Assembly: GCF_003149515.1 (NCBI RefSeq)
Contig: NZ_CP029145.1
Location: 3,472,001-3,536,000, forward strand
Length of the DNA stretch: 64,000 nucleotides
Source of the DNA: Hymenobacter nivis
GTDB taxonomy: Bacteria; Bacteroidota; Bacteroidia; Cytophagales; Hymenobacteraceae
Direction of reading: 5' to 3'
Every line of letters begins with the position of its first letter. The first letter of the stretch is position 1. This document shows, one piece after another, positions 43,647-52,924 of this stretch. The position numbers and the translations under genes were made by a program. The notes beneath the pieces were generated by a model that was not told the origin of the DNA, ran no database searches, and was given only the letters and a program-made list of their open reading frames with translations.

Positions 43647-46600
43647 ATGGCCAAAAAAAAACCGGCTACTTCCGTTGCCCCAGCTCCCAAAGTGGCGGCT
43701 ACCTCGTTGAAAAAGAAACTAGAAGGCGCTACCACCGATGCCGCCGGGGCCCCGGGCAGCCAGCCCAGCGCCGCCGGCCTGGCGGTGGCCATGCAGCACC
43801 AAACGCCCGAAACCCTGCCGCCCGTGGGGGCCCCGGCGGGGGGGGCCACGGGGCTGCCCGCGCCGCGCCCCTTCGACGCCCCGTTCATCGAAGTGTATGG
43901 CGCGCGCGAGCACAACCTCAAAAACGTGAGCGTGCAGATTCCGCGCAACCGGCTGGTGGTGTTCACGGGCATTTCGGGCTCGGGCAAAAGCAGTTTGGCC
44001 TTCGACACGATTTACGCCGAGGGGCAGCGGCGCTACATGGAAACGTTTTCGGCCTACGCCCGCTCCTTCATGGGGGGCCTGGAGCGGCCCGACGTAGACA
44101 AGATTGAGGGCCTCTCGCCGGTTATCAGCATCGAGCAGAAAACCACCTCGCGCAATCCGCGCTCCACGGTGGGCACCATCACCGAAATCTACGATTTCCT
44201 GCGCCTGCTCTACGCCCGCACGGCCGAGGCCTTCAGCTACGCCACCGGCGCGAAGATGATCCGGCAGAGCGACGACCAGATCATCAATTACATCCTGCGG
44301 CACTACGACGGCAAAAAGCTGGTCGTGCTGGCGCCCGTGGTGAAGGGCCGCAAGGGCCATTACCGCGAAGATTTCCAGAAGATTGCCAAGCTGGGCTTCA
44401 CCAAGGTGCGCGTCGACGGCGAGCTGCTCGACATCACGGCCAAGATGCAGGTGGACCGCTACAAAATCCACGACATCGAAATCGTCATCGACCGGCTGAT
44501 TGTTAAGGAAGAGGACCGGTTCCGCCTCTCGGGCTCGGTGCAGAACGCGCTGACGCACGGCAAGGGCACCATGCTCGTACTTGACCCCGATGCCAAGGGC
44601 GAAAGCAAGGCCGAGAAGGGCAAGCCGCAGTTCTTCTCGCGCTTTCTGATGGACCCCGCCACCGGCATCGCCTACGACGACCCGGCGCCCAACACGTTCA
44701 GCTTCAACTCGCCCTACGGCGCCTGCCCCACCTGCCACGGCCTGGGCGAGGTGCAGGAGATTACGGAGGACGCTGTACTGCCCGACCGCAAGCTCAGCAT
44801 CAGCCGCGGCGGCATTGCGCCGCTGGGCGAGTACCGCGACATCTGGATTTTCCAGCAGCTCCAGCTCATCCTCAAAAAGCACAAGGCCACCCTGAATACG
44901 CCCCTCGAAAAGCTGCCCGAGGAGCTGTTGCAGCGCTTGCTGCACGGAATTTCGGAGGACGAGGCCGACGACCGCAAGAGCGTGTACACCGAGCCGTTCG
45001 AGGGGCTCATCCCGTTCCTTCGTCGGCAGATGGACTCGGAGTCGGACAACATCCGCGAGTGGATTGCCCAGTACGCCCAGGCCCAGCCATGCCCCGAGTG
45101 CCACGGCTACCGCCTCAAGAAGGAAAGCCTGCACTTCAAGCTGGCCGGCCAGCACATCGGCGAGCTATCCACGATGGACCTGACAGAGCTGGCCGCTTGG
45201 TTTGAAGGCGTGGAAGACCGCCTGAGCGAGCGCCAGAACGTAATTGCCCGCGAGCTGCTCAAGGAAATCCGCAAGCGCATCGGCTTCCTGCTCGAAGTGG
45301 GCCTGGACTACCTGAACCTGCACCGCCCGGTGCGCACGCTCAGCGGCGGCGAGAGCCAGCGCATCCGCCTCGCCACCCAGATTGGTACCCAGCTCGTGGG
45401 CGTGCTCTACATCATGGACGAGCCCAGTATTGGCCTGCACCAGCGCGACAACGAGCGCTTGATCAAGGCGTTGCAGCACCTGCGCGACATCGGCAACTCG
45501 GTGATTGTGGTGGAGCACGACAAGGACATGATCCTGCACGCCGACTACGTGCTCGACATCGGGCCCGGGGCGGGCATCCACGGCGGGCACATCGTGGCCC
45601 ACGGCACCCCACAGGAGATTCTGGGCTCCGGCTCGCTCACCTCGCAGTACCTCAGCGGGCAGAAGCACATCGAGCTGCAAAAGAAAAAGCGCAAGGGCGA
45701 AGGCACCGAGCTGGTGCTGAAAGGGGCCCGGGGCAACAACCTCAAAAACGTGACCCTGAAGGTGCCGCTGGGCAAGCTCACGGCCGTCACGGGCGTATCG
45801 GGCTCGGGCAAGTCGACGCTCATCCACGACACGCTGTACCCGATTCTGAACGAGTATTTCTTCAACGCCAAGCGCGAGCCACTTGCTTACGGCAGCATCG
45901 AGGGCCTGGAATTATTGGATAAGGTGATTGAGGTGGACCAGTCGCCCATCGGCCGCACGCCGCGCTCTAATCCAGCAACTTACACCGGGGTGATGACCGA
46001 AATCAGGGCCCTGTTTGCTGAGATGCCGGAGGCCAAAATCCGCGGCTATGGGCCCGGGCGCTTCTCGTTCAACGTGAAGGGCGGGCGCTGCGAAACCTGC
46101 GAGGGCGCCGGCATCCGCACCATCGAGATGAACTTCCTGCCCGATGTGCACGTGCCCTGCGAAACCTGCAAGGGCCGCCGCTACAACCGCGAAACGCTGG
46201 AGGTGCGCTTCAAGGGCAAGTCCATCACCGATATCCTCGACATGACGGTGGAAAAGGCGGTGGACTTTTTCGAGTTCCAGCCCCGCATTCTGCGTAAAAT
46301 CAAGACCCTCAACGAAGTGGGCCTCGGCTACCTTACCCTGGGCCAGCAGGCCACCACCCTCAGCGGTGGCGAGGCCCAGCGCGTGAAGCTGGCCACCGAG
46401 CTGGGCAAAAAGGACACCGGTAAGACGTTTTACATCTTGGACGAGCCCACCACCGGCCTGCACTTCGAGGACATCAACCACCTCGCCGCCGTGCTCCAGA
46501 AGCTGGCCGACAAGGGCAACACCGTCCTCATCATCGAGCACAATCTGGACCTGATCAAAGTGGCCGACCACGTGATTGACATCGGGCCCGAGGGCGGCGG

Positions 46601-46718
46601 GGGCGGCGGCAGCATCGTGGCCCAGGGCACCCCCGAGCAGGTGGCCAAGAGCGGCAAGGGCCACACCAGCCGCTTCTTGGCCGAGGAGCTAAAGACGAGC
46701 AAGTACGCGGAGGCGTAG
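43647..46718 (+). CDS. uvrA: Excinuclease ABC subunit A
   Basis: DNA-damage recognition ATPase of nucleotide excision repair; 1023 residues, about 75 more than usual because of an N-terminal Ala/Pro/Lys-rich extension (residues 1-75). ABC half 1: GISGSGKSS (about 107-115), zinc finger with CPTCHG and CPECHG, signature LSGGESQR, Walker [13 protein letters not shown]. Half 2: GVSGSGKST (about 715), zinc finger [32 protein letters not shown]. The C-terminus is [14 protein letters not shown] start with a -7 box upstream. A relic of a second uvrA 3' end lies 200 bases downstream. Confidence 0.96.
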   Translation: MAKKKPATSVAPAPKVAATSLKKKLEGATTDAAGAPGSQPSAAGLAVAMQHQTPETLPPVGAPAGGATGLPAPRPFDAPFIEVYGAREHNLKNVSVQIPRNRLVVFTGISGSGKSSLAFDTIYAEGQRRYMETFSAYARSFMGGLERPDVDKIEGLSPVISIEQKTTSRNPRSTVGTITEIYDFLRLLYARTAEAFSYATGAKMIRQSDDQIINYILRHYDGKKLVVLAPVVKGRKGHYREDFQKIAKLGFTKVRVDGELLDITAKMQVDRYKIHDIEIVIDRLIVKEEDRFRLSGSVQNALTHGKGTMLVLDPDAKGESKAEKGKPQFFSRFLMDPATGIAYDDPAPNTFSFNSPYGACPTCHGLGEVQEITEDAVLPDRKLSISRGGIAPLGEYRDIWIFQQLQLILKKHKATLNTPLEKLPEELLQRLLHGISEDEADDRKSVYTEPFEGLIPFLRRQMDSESDNIREWIAQYAQAQPCPECHGYRLKKESLHFKLAGQHIGELSTMDLTELAAWFEGVEDRLSERQNVIARELLKEIRKRIGFLLEVGLDYLNLHRPVRTLSGGESQRIRLATQIGTQLVGVLYIMDEPSIGLHQRDNERLIKALQHLRDIGNSVIVVEHDKDMILHADYVLDIGPGAGIHGGHIVAHGTPQEILGSGSLTSQYLSGQKHIELQKKKRKGEGTELVLKGARGNNLKNVTLKVPLGKLTAVTGVSGSGKSTLIHDTLYPILNEYFFNAKREPLAYGSIEGLELLDKVIEVDQSPIGRTPRSNPATYTGVMTEIRALFAEMPEAKIRGYGPGRFSFNVKGGRCETCEGAGIRTIEMNFLPDVHVPCETCKGRRYNRETLEVRFKGKSITDILDMTVEKAVDFFEFQPRILRKIKTLNEVGLGYLTLGQQATTLSGGEAQRVKLATELGKKDTGKTFYILDEPTTGLHFEDINHLAAVLQKLADKGNTVLIIEHNLDLIKVADHVIDIGPEGGGGGGSIVAQGTPEQVAKSGKGHTSRFLAEELKTSKYAEA

Positions 46719-46764
46719 GGCCCCAGGGGCCCCGGCGCACTGGTTAATAGTTTTGAAGAGTTCA

Positions 46765-46826
46765 CAGACCGGTTAACGAAAGCTACCAATTATTAATAAA
46801 ATTGGTAGTTTTCGTTAACCGGTCTG
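46765..46826. repeat. Inverted repeat downstream of uvrA
   Basis: CAGACCGGTTAACGAAA and its inverse, continuing through CTACCAATT, form arms of about 27 bp (one mismatch) around a short AT loop. It could terminate uvrA; it also marks the left edge of the decayed region. Confidence 0.75.
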
Positions 46827-46829
46827 GGT

Positions 46830-46916
46830 AAGCGCCGCGAAGGCAAAGTCAAAATACTGTACCTGCGCGCCGAAGACTTCGAAGAAGCGGTAACCCGGCT
46901 GAAAGATGGCCGGTAA
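46830..46916 (+). pseudogene. Possible 3' fragment of an unidentified gene
   Basis: The frame reads KRREGKVKILYLRAEDFEEA, then VTRLKDGR and a stop. The composition is like a real protein end but there is no start, since a palindrome lies directly upstream. Not identified. Confidence 0.35.
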
Positions 46917-46924
46917 CAGCCGGC

Positions 46925-47035
46925 CGCATCGCCGATACCAGCCCTGGAGGCAACAGCACTGTGACCCTGGCCATGCTCTAGCAGAGTACTAACCGCTTAC
47001 TAGCCAAGGAACTGCGCACTAGCAAGTGCGCGTAA
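46925..47035 (+). pseudogene. Decayed 3' end of a second uvrA copy
   Basis: In one frame the DNA reads ADTSPGGNSTVTLA, an internal TAG, then NRLLAKELRTSKCA and a stop. The intact uvrA ends VIDIGPEGG...SIVAQG ... [16 protein letters not shown]. The last 14 residues align with few changes (NRLLAKELRTSKCA against [14 protein letters not shown]), and the part before fits with a deletion. A divergent, broken duplicate of the uvrA end is the simplest reading. Confidence 0.6.
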
Positions 47036-47356
47036 TCAACGTTTAGAACGGAAGCGACCAGCAGACTCAAAGTCGTGAATTGCTTCGTTCCAATTCCACT
47101 GCGTAGTTGATTGATAATTAGTACTATCCCGAATAACGTAGAGTTGAGACATATTCGGATTTTTGCTAATACTGTCACCGCTTTGTAGTTGCTGGGTAAC
47201 CGTTCCCAAGTAGGGCAAAAAACTTTTTGAGCCATTATCCTGATAAAAAAATTGCGGTACCGCATGGTTGAATCTGTCAAATGCTACGCGGTGATGGAAG
47301 CTCCAGTGTTGGGGCCAATCTGCTGACTCAAACGTGTTGCCTACGCGAATAAATAG
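47036..47356 (-). pseudogene. 5'-truncated gene fragment, unidentified
   Basis: An open frame of 106 codons without a usable start ends at 47036, abutting the uvrA relic. It encodes aromatic, polar sequence such as WPQHWSFHHRVAFDRFNHAV, FFYQDNGSKSFLPYLGTVTQ, LYVIRDSTNYQSTTQWNW and AIHDFESAGRFRSKR, which looks like a genuine protein C-terminus. A TAG at 47357-47359 closes the frame upstream, 58 bases before the IS element. More AT-rich than its surroundings. Family unknown. Alternatively it starts at a TTG (47218) and makes a 60-residue protein. Confidence 0.5.
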
Positions 47357-47408
47357 CTAGGCAAGACAAAAAACGAGTGCCGCAACTGCTGCTGGCGTAT
47401 GCTGATGA

Positions 47409-48626
47409 TACACAGCTTACTCTACCCTACTATTTTAGTTACTTTATAATGAGTTAGTTGATTGATAATCCATCGGAACACAGCATTCATGTTGGCGGTA
47501 AATACCGGGTCGGTGCTGCGGCCGGGCCGCGTGTACTGGCGCAGGGCGTTGAGGCCGTGGCGGCCAAAACTGGCGCGTTTGTAGCCGTTGTTCTTCTGGG
47601 GGATGGGTTGCACTTTTTCGTGCAGGCGGGTGCCCACGCTCACGCAAAGCGCGTAGGCCAAACTCACCAGGCCCACGAGTTTTTTGAGTTTGTCCCGGCA
47701 ACGCAGGTGCGTGGCCCGCAAGGCAAAGCCCCGCCCTTTCAGGTTCTGGAAACAAGCCTCAATCGTCCAGCGCTTGCGATAGAACTGGCCCAAAAAAGCC
47801 GGGTTGGCCGTGCCGAAGAGGAAGAGGTACTCGCCCCCGGCCAAGGCCGTGACCTGCGCCCCGCCCCAAACCCCGTCGACTTGGCACACGGGCAACTGGC
47901 GGCACTGGCCTGGCCGCAGGCCCCAGTCGGCCACGGCGTGACGACGGCCTTGGGGGTCGGTGAGCAGGTGGTGCTTGGGCAGACGCATGACGAACAATAT
48001 GCCCTTGTCTTTGAGGTATTTGAACCAGGCATGGCCCACAAACTCGCGGTCGCCCACTACCAGCCCCACGCGGTCGGGGCCCAGCACCCGCAGGCAAAAA
48101 TCCAGCAGCGCCGTGCGGTCGGCGGTGCCGGAGTTGCCGCTGCGGTTGTCGAGCAACTCCCAGCACAAGGGCCAGTGGCAATCGCCCCGGCCCACCGTCA
48201 CGAGCAGGATGTTGACCTGGCAGCGGCCGAAGTCCCACTCCGTGCGGTCGATGCACAGGCGCAGCTTGCCCGTGCCCGGCAAGAGGCCGACGAGCAACAC
48301 GGCCAAGGCGACGTAATCCAGGTCGGCTTCGCGGAAAAAGTCTTGGATGCGCGTCTCGTTCGAGGCCAGTTTCACGCCGTCGTTGAGGTGCTGCGCCACC
48401 TCGCAGAATTGCACATTTCGGCTTTTAAAGAGGCCGAGCACGAAGCGGGCCACGAACTTTTTGCGGGCCAGGTTCCGCACCAGCGGGACCGAATGTAAAA
48501 GGGTCGTAATTTTGACCACGAGGCGTTGCTTCACGGGAAGGAGCGCATTTGGTAGTTGAGGAACTCCAAAGGTCGGGCCTTCCCGTTTTTATGCCCGATT
48601 TTTAGTAGGGTAGAGTATACACAGCT
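47409..48626. mobile_element. Complete IS4-family insertion sequence with target duplication
   Basis: The element spans 47418-48617 (1200 bp). Its ends are inverted repeats beginning TACTCTACCCTACTA (left) with the exact inverse at the right. The 9-bp sequence TACACAGCT occurs directly at both sides (47409-47417 and 48618-48626), the expected target-site duplication for IS4-type transposition. One transposase gene fills the element on the minus strand. Intact ends, gene and duplication indicate a fairly recent insertion. Confidence 0.93.
47422..48534 (-). CDS. IS4-family transposase (DDE)
   Basis: 370 residues. DDE catalytic motifs: first Asp in LCIDRTEWDFG (about 114), second in VVGDREFVGHAWF (about 181), and the IS4 YREK signature Y-x2-R-x3-E-x6-K in YRKRWTIEACFQNLK (about 262-276). 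The N-terminal region is helical and probably binds the ends. ATG start; the stop lies within 5 bases of the left inverted repeat start. Frame intact, so it is probably active. Confidence 0.93.
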   Translation of the reverse strand: MKQRLVVKITTLLHSVPLVRNLARKKFVARFVLGLFKSRNVQFCEVAQHLNDGVKLASNETRIQDFFREADLDYVALAVLLVGLLPGTGKLRLCIDRTEWDFGRCQVNILLVTVGRGDCHWPLCWELLDNRSGNSGTADRTALLDFCLRVLGPDRVGLVVGDREFVGHAWFKYLKDKGILFVMRLPKHHLLTDPQGRRHAVADWGLRPGQCRQLPVCQVDGVWGGAQVTALAGGEYLFLFGTANPAFLGQFYRKRWTIEACFQNLKGRGFALRATHLRCRDKLKKLVGLVSLAYALCVSVGTRLHEKVQPIPQKNNGYKRASFGRHGLNALRQYTRPGRSTDPVFTANMNAVFRWIINQLTHYKVTKIVG

Positions 48627-48730
48627 AATACCCGCCGAATCAAGAAACTCATTTCTTCTTTGTAAAAACTGCGTTTCCGGGCGCGCCGTCGTGACATTGA
48701 GAACTGCCGGGTATCCGGCTAGGGGCCCGG

Positions 48731-49444
48731 TTAGGCGGCGGGCGCCGGGTCCCCCACCGGGGCGTGCAGCGCCTCGTGCCGGGCCAGCAGCCGGCGGTAG
48801 CGGCGCTGGTACAGCTTCGACAGGGGAATGGTAAGCAATAGTAAAAACGGCGTGAAAAACGTCAGCCAGCTATTGGGCGGGACGAACTGCATGACCACCA
48901 GCGTGAGCACGAAGCCGGCGGCCGGCACTAGGGGCCGCCACCAGTCCATGTCGGGGTGCGTGGCGTCGGCTGGGTAAATAAGGCCGTGGGCCGGGTTGGC
49001 GAGGTAGCGCATCAGCCACACCTGCGCCACGGCCGCCAGCACGATGTTGACGGCGTAGACGGTAAACGGGGCCTTCACCGTGGCATACGAGCTGAAAAGG
49101 CCCGACGAGAACGGCATCAGCACAATAAAAAGTAAAAACAAGATGTTGAGCCACAATATTTTGGGATTGTAGTTGCGCATAAACCGAAAAATTCGGTGGT
49201 GCGCCATCCAGTAGAGGGCAATGACGGCAAACCCCGTCAGGAAGCCGATGAACTTGGGAATTAGCCGAACCAGCTGCTCCCAAATCTGGGCATCGGTGGG
49301 CCGGCCTTCCATTTCCGGGAGCTTTATCTCAATGGCCAGCAGCGTGATGGCGATGGCAAACACGGCGTCGGTGAACAGAATCAACCGCTCCAATTGGAAC
49401 TCGGTGCGGTCGTGGTGGTGCAGGGCGGTAGCGGGATGGGCCAT
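48731..49444 (-). CDS. TMEM175-family (DUF1211) membrane protein, putative potassium channel
   Basis: 237 residues. The N-terminal helix LILFTDAVFAIAITLLAIEIKLP matches the (F)SDxVFAIAxTLL signature that forms the selectivity region in TMEM175 channels. Further helices: FIGFLTGFAVIALYWMAHHRIF, ILWLNILFLLFIVLMPFSSGLF, VYAVNIVLAAVAQVWLM, PLVPAAGFVLTLVVMQFV and a final one, giving six as in the bacterial family. The motif position of Ser is Thr here (FTDAVF). ATG at 49444. Monocistronic in appearance. Confidence 0.9.
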   Translation of the reverse strand: MAHPATALHHHDRTEFQLERLILFTDAVFAIAITLLAIEIKLPEMEGRPTDAQIWEQLVRLIPKFIGFLTGFAVIALYWMAHHRIFRFMRNYNPKILWLNILFLLFIVLMPFSSGLFSSYATVKAPFTVYAVNIVLAAVAQVWLMRYLANPAHGLIYPADATHPDMDWWRPLVPAAGFVLTLVVMQFVPPNSWLTFFTPFLLLLTIPLSKLYQRRYRRLLARHEALHAPVGDPAPAA

Positions 49445-49552
49445 AAGCGGGGGCAAGCAGATGGGCTAAAGTAGGGCCCCCGCGGGACATTGGCCCGCAA
49501 AAAAGCCGCTGCCCATTGGGTAGCGGCTCGGGAAAGCGGCACGATAGGCTGC

Positions 49553-50146
49553 TTACATTTTCATTTTGTCGTCGGCCTTGGCCATACTGTCGTGCTGCTG
49601 GATGGTCGGCAGCGTTTTGGTGGCAAAACCCTTCACGTCAGCTTCTTTGCCGTTGGTAATTTCGCTTTGGAACAGGGCCACCGTCTTGTCGTGGTCGGCC
49701 ACCATCTGGTCCATGTACTTTTTCTCCAGGTCGGGGCCCGACATTTTCAGCATGGCCTCGCGGATGGTTTGGTGCTCGGCGTCCATCATGCCCATCAGCT
49801 TCACGCCGTGCGCTTTGGCGATGGGCGCCAGCTCGGCACCGGCCTTGGTGTGGTCGGCAATCATTTTATCGGCGTAAGCTTTTGCGGTGGGCGACGGGTT
49901 TTTCATCAGCACTACCTTGCTCAGGCCCATCTCGTTGTGGCCGCCTTCGTCAACCTTGGTGATGAACTCGGAATCGGTCACCGGGGCCATCGGGGCCGCG
50001 GCGGTGGTGGAGGCCATCGGCGGAGCGGCATTTTCGGCGGGCGGCGTGGTGGCAGGCTGGCTGGCGGTGGCCGATTTATCGGCGCTGTTGCAAGCGCTGA
50101 AGGCGAGCAGACCGGCGGCGAGGGCGGGCAGGAGCGAACGGTTCAT
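49553..50146 (-). CDS. DUF4142 lipoprotein, copy 1
   Basis: 197 residues. Signal peptide with lipobox LLAFSAC, a 35-residue Ala/Thr/Pro-rich spacer, then the DUF4142 ferritin-like helical domain: DSEFITKVDEGGHNEMGLSKV, NPSPTAKAYADKMIADHTKAGAEL, YMDQMVADHDKTVALFQSEI, with recurrent His/Asp pairs (MIADHTKA, MVADHDKT). Known members are periplasmic or outer-membrane-anchored with unknown function; two copies in a row are present here. ATG start. Confidence 0.88.
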   Translation of the reverse strand: MNRSLLPALAAGLLAFSACNSADKSATASQPATTPPAENAAPPMASTTAAAPMAPVTDSEFITKVDEGGHNEMGLSKVVLMKNPSPTAKAYADKMIADHTKAGAELAPIAKAHGVKLMGMMDAEHQTIREAMLKMSGPDLEKKYMDQMVADHDKTVALFQSEITNGKEADVKGFATKTLPTIQQHDSMAKADDKMKM

Positions 50147-50237
50147 GGGGAAAGAAAGAAGGAGAAAAATAAGTGCCTGTCATACGCTAACGCCGCGTAT
50201 GGGTTGGCGTAATAAACTTTTTATCAAACGGTTGAGC

Positions 50238-50828
50238 TTATTTTTCGATTGCCTCTTGGGTGGCTTCGGCGGCGGCCAGCTGGTCGCGCACGGGCTGGCC
50301 GTACCGGGCGGCAAAGGCGCGAATGTCGCCGTCATACGCCTGCTTTTCCATGTCGCCAAAGGCGTCGCGGTCCTTCTTCAGGGCCCTCACCACGGTTTCG
50401 AGGAGCTGCTTGTCCAGGGCCGGGCCCACCAGTTTGGCCACCTCGTGGTAGGCGGTTTGCTCGTTCTTGCCCATGTCGGCGGGCACGGCCAGCTGCTTGG
50501 CGGCGGCTAGCGTGCGCAGGGCCCCCAGCGCGTCGAGGCGGCTCTGCAGCAGGCGCGGGCCGTAGGCGCGCAGGGCCACGGTGGAGGCCCTGGCCTGGGC
50601 TAGCTTGGCCAGCTCCTGCTCCAGCAGGCCGTTGCTGGCGGTTTTCACCAGGAAGTCGGCATCGGCCAGCTGCTTGCGGGTGATGTCGGCGCCCTTGATT
50701 TTCTCCTCGTTCTGAGCCCGGGCGGCGGCCACGGGCGCGTCGGCGGAATTAGAATTGGAGGAGCAGCCCAGCAGGCCCGCCAGGGCCAGCAGCGGCAGCC
50801 GGTGCCAAAGAGTAGTCGGGAAAAGCAT
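50238..50828 (-). CDS. DUF4142-like lipoprotein, copy 2
   Basis: 196 residues. Lipobox LALAGLLGC, short Ser/Asn spacer, then a helical domain of the same plan as copy 1 (ADADFLVKTASNGLLEQELAKLAQARA, YHEVAKLVGPALDKQLLETVVRALKKDRDAF) but without the metal-like His/Asp pairs and only distantly similar. ATG at 50828; the longer in-frame extension upstream overlaps the enoyl-CoA hydratase region and is unlikely. It lies 91 bases upstream of copy 1 on the same strand. Confidence 0.75.
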   Translation of the reverse strand: MLFPTTLWHRLPLLALAGLLGCSSNSNSADAPVAAARAQNEEKIKGADITRKQLADADFLVKTASNGLLEQELAKLAQARASTVALRAYGPRLLQSRLDALGALRTLAAAKQLAVPADMGKNEQTAYHEVAKLVGPALDKQLLETVVRALKKDRDAFGDMEKQAYDGDIRAFAARYGQPVRDQLAAAEATQEAIEK

Positions 50829-50907
50829 GGGGCGGGGGAAAAAGCCGCGGCAATACCGCCACGGCCGGCCCCACTTATACGCCAAACTGGGGGCCCCGGC
50901 CGCTTTT

Positions 50908-51708
50908 TTATTGCCCCGTAAAGACGGGTTTGCGTTTTTCGGCGAACGCGGCCACGCCCTCGCGGTAGTCGGCCGTGGCGCCCGCAAGTTCCTGGCAATG
51001 CGCTTCGTAGTCCAGTACCTCGTCGAGGGTGGCGGTGGCGGCCTTGTTCAGCATTTGCTTGAGCAGGCCGATGCTGCGGGTAGGGGCCCCGGCGTAGCGT
51101 GTGGCCAGGGCGTAGGTGGCCGCGTCGAGCTGGTCCGGGGCTACTACCTGGTTCACCAGGCCCAGGCGCAGCGCTTCCTCGGCCGGCACTTTCGCGCCCA
51201 GCGCGCACAACTCAAACGCCTTGAGCGTGCCCACTAGCCGCGGCAGAAACCACGAAGAACCCGAGTCGGGCACCAGCCCGATGTTGATAAACACTTCAAT
51301 CAGAGAGGCTTCGGTGCTGGCCACCAGCGCGTCGCAGGCCAGGGCCAGCGAGCAGCCAGCGCCCGCCGCCACCCCGTTCAGCCGCCCGATGATGGGCTTG
51401 GGCAGCCCCCGCATGGCCCGGATGATGGGGTTGTAGCGCTGGTTCAGCGATTCGTGGAAGGAGCGGGGCTTGCCTTCGGCAGCCTCGGCCTCCTTGGCCG
51501 CCTTCAAATCCTGCCCCGAGCAGAAGGCGCGGCCGGCGCCGGTCAGCACCACGGCCCGCACGGCGCCGTCGCGCGCCACCTGCTTCCAGGCGTCTTGCAG
51601 CTCGTAGCTCAGCGCATCGTCGAAGGCGTTGAACACCTCGGGCCGGTTGAGGGTGATGGTGGCCACGCCGTCGGGGCGCACGTCGTAGAGCAGGCGGGTA
51701 TAAGTCAT
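50908..51708 (-). CDS. Enoyl-CoA hydratase/isomerase family protein, PaaG-like
   Basis: 266 residues of the crotonase fold. Oxyanion-hole segments: VLTGAGRAFCSGQDL (about 57-71) and NGVAAGAGCSLALACD (about 104-119). GLVPDSGSSWFLPRLVG (about 134-150) with an Asp in the place used by PaaG, the ring-epoxide isomerase of phenylacetate degradation. EAHCQELAG-DYREGVAAFAEKRKPVF is the usual C-terminus. The rest of a paa cluster is absent here, so its substrate is unsure. ATG at 51708. Confidence 0.88.
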   Translation of the reverse strand: MTYTRLLYDVRPDGVATITLNRPEVFNAFDDALSYELQDAWKQVARDGAVRAVVLTGAGRAFCSGQDLKAAKEAEAAEGKPRSFHESLNQRYNPIIRAMRGLPKPIIGRLNGVAAGAGCSLALACDALVASTEASLIEVFINIGLVPDSGSSWFLPRLVGTLKAFELCALGAKVPAEEALRLGLVNQVVAPDQLDAATYALATRYAGAPTRSIGLLKQMLNKAATATLDEVLDYEAHCQELAGATADYREGVAAFAEKRKPVFTGQ

Positions 51709-51833
51709 TTTATTAATGTGAAAGATTTGGCAATGTGGAAGATGTGTAAATATTGGGAAGTATGGAAGTGAAGCTGCGGACACAAAACGAGCGGAAATGT
51801 ACCGTCTCGTCCTTCCACATTTCTACATTCAAC

Positions 51834-52550
51834 TCACACCTCCATATTTAATAAAGCTTCGGCTACCAGTAAATCTTCCGGGGTCGTGATTTTCAGGTTG
51901 CGGTAGTCGCCCTCCACCAGCTCCACGCGGCAGAGGTCGTCCACCACGCTGGCGTCGTCGGTGAAGGTGGGTAGCTCGGGCATGGCGTAGGCGCGGCGCA
52001 GCAGGTCAATTTCAAAGGTTTGGGGCGTCTGCATCAGGCGCAGGCGGCTGCGGTTGAGAGCCGACGAGCCGTGCTGTGACAGGGTGCGCACCGAATCTTT
52101 GGGGGCCACGGCGGCGGCGGCGGCGGCGTGCTGCGCGGCGGCGGCGTAGGTGCGCGCCACCACGGCGGTGCTCACCAGCGGGCGCACGCCGTCGTGCACG
52201 GCCACCAGGCCCTCGGCGTGGCCGGCCAGGGCCCCCAGGCCGGCCTTCACCGAGGCCCAGCGCGTGGGGCCCCCTGCTACCAGCCGGTGCGGAATGGCCA
52301 CGCTATGCGCCGCGCACAGGGCCCGCCAGGTGGCCAGCTGGTCGGCGGGCAGCACCACGATGATTTCGGCCACGGCCAGCGCTGGCTCGGCAAAGCGGCG
52401 CAGCGTGTGCAGCAGCACCGGGGCCCCCCGCAGCAGCAGAAACTGCTTGGGCAGGCCCGCGCCCATGCGCGTGCCCGTGCCTCCGGCCACGATGATGGCG
52501 TAGCGCGGCGGTGGTGAATGAGTGAATGAGTAAATGAGTGAATGAGCCAA
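51834..52550 (-). CDS. ispD: 2-C-methyl-D-erythritol 4-phosphate cytidylyltransferase
   Basis: Third step of the MEP isoprenoid pathway, feeding the polyprenyl synthase and crtY products. About 238 residues. The CTP-binding loop is IIVAGGTGTRMGAGLPKQF (about 19-37), followed by VHDGVRPLV and TDDASVVDDL typical of IspD. The start is problematic: the only start-like codon in frame before the domain is TTG at 52550, and the DNA between is four tandem 8-bp units (TCATTCAC type), giving the odd peptide SLIYSFTHS. Translation may begin differently. Upstream lies a composite palindrome. Confidence 0.88.
   Translation of the reverse strand: MAHSLIYSFTHSPPPRYAIIVAGGTGTRMGAGLPKQFLLLRGAPVLLHTLRRFAEPALAVAEIIVVLPADQLATWRALCAAHSVAIPHRLVAGGPTRWASVKAGLGALAGHAEGLVAVHDGVRPLVSTAVVARTYAAAAQHAAAAAAVAPKDSVRTLSQHGSSALNRSRLRLMQTPQTFEIDLLRRAYAMPELPTFTDDASVVDDLCRVELVEGDYRNLKITTPEDLLVAEALLNMEV
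52513..52544. repeat. 8-bp tandem repeat at the ispD start
   Basis: Four units of GTGAATGA (one with an A change) on the + strand. The period is not a multiple of three, so gain or loss of a unit would shift the TTG start out of frame. Confidence 0.85.
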
Positions 52551-52584
52551 GGTAATGTGCGATTTGAGGCGCCAACGGGTAATG

Positions 52585-52864
52585 GTGCGGACTTCGGCTG
52601 CGCTGGCTTTCGGTTGCAGTTCGCGTGCTTAAACGGTCGCTAAGAAGCTGTTTGGTTTAACTTTTTGGCTCTTGAAACGGTGTAGAGACGCATCCTGGCG
52701 TCTCCGGCTTGAACGATTTTCGGACAAGTTGTTCAAACCGGAGACGCAAAGACGCGTCTCTACACCGTACTGGTGTTAATCAAAATAGCTCCTGAACAAT
52801 TATCGGCAGGACGAAGCGAAAGCCGCGGACTACAACCGAAGGTCAGCGCAGCCAGAGTCCGCGC
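52585..52864. repeat. Nested double palindrome in the ispD-queA gap
   Basis: Outer arms of about 40 nt (52585-52624 and 52825-52864, roughly 80-85% complementary) enclose an independent inner inverted repeat (52677-52714 and 52731-52768) whose core is GGTGTAGAGACGC. The whole 374-base gap (52551-52924) has no gene; it contains this structure and a TTCACTCATTCACAATTT linker by the queA stop. Confidence 0.8.
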
Positions 52865-52924
52865 TACAAAAGAAAAGGCCCGGCCGCAAACACAGCCGAG
52901 CCTTCACTCATTCACAATTTACAC

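Noticed and set aside
46978..47280. 100-codon minus-strand frame over the relic region
   Set aside because: The overlapping frame ending at 47036 has a far more protein-like composition; this one appears to be its shadow.
52513..52544. Phase-variable ispD
   Set aside because: The repeat period would allow frame switching, but ispD is essential where the MEP pathway is the only isoprenoid route, so on/off switching is unlikely; kept only as a start-site problem.
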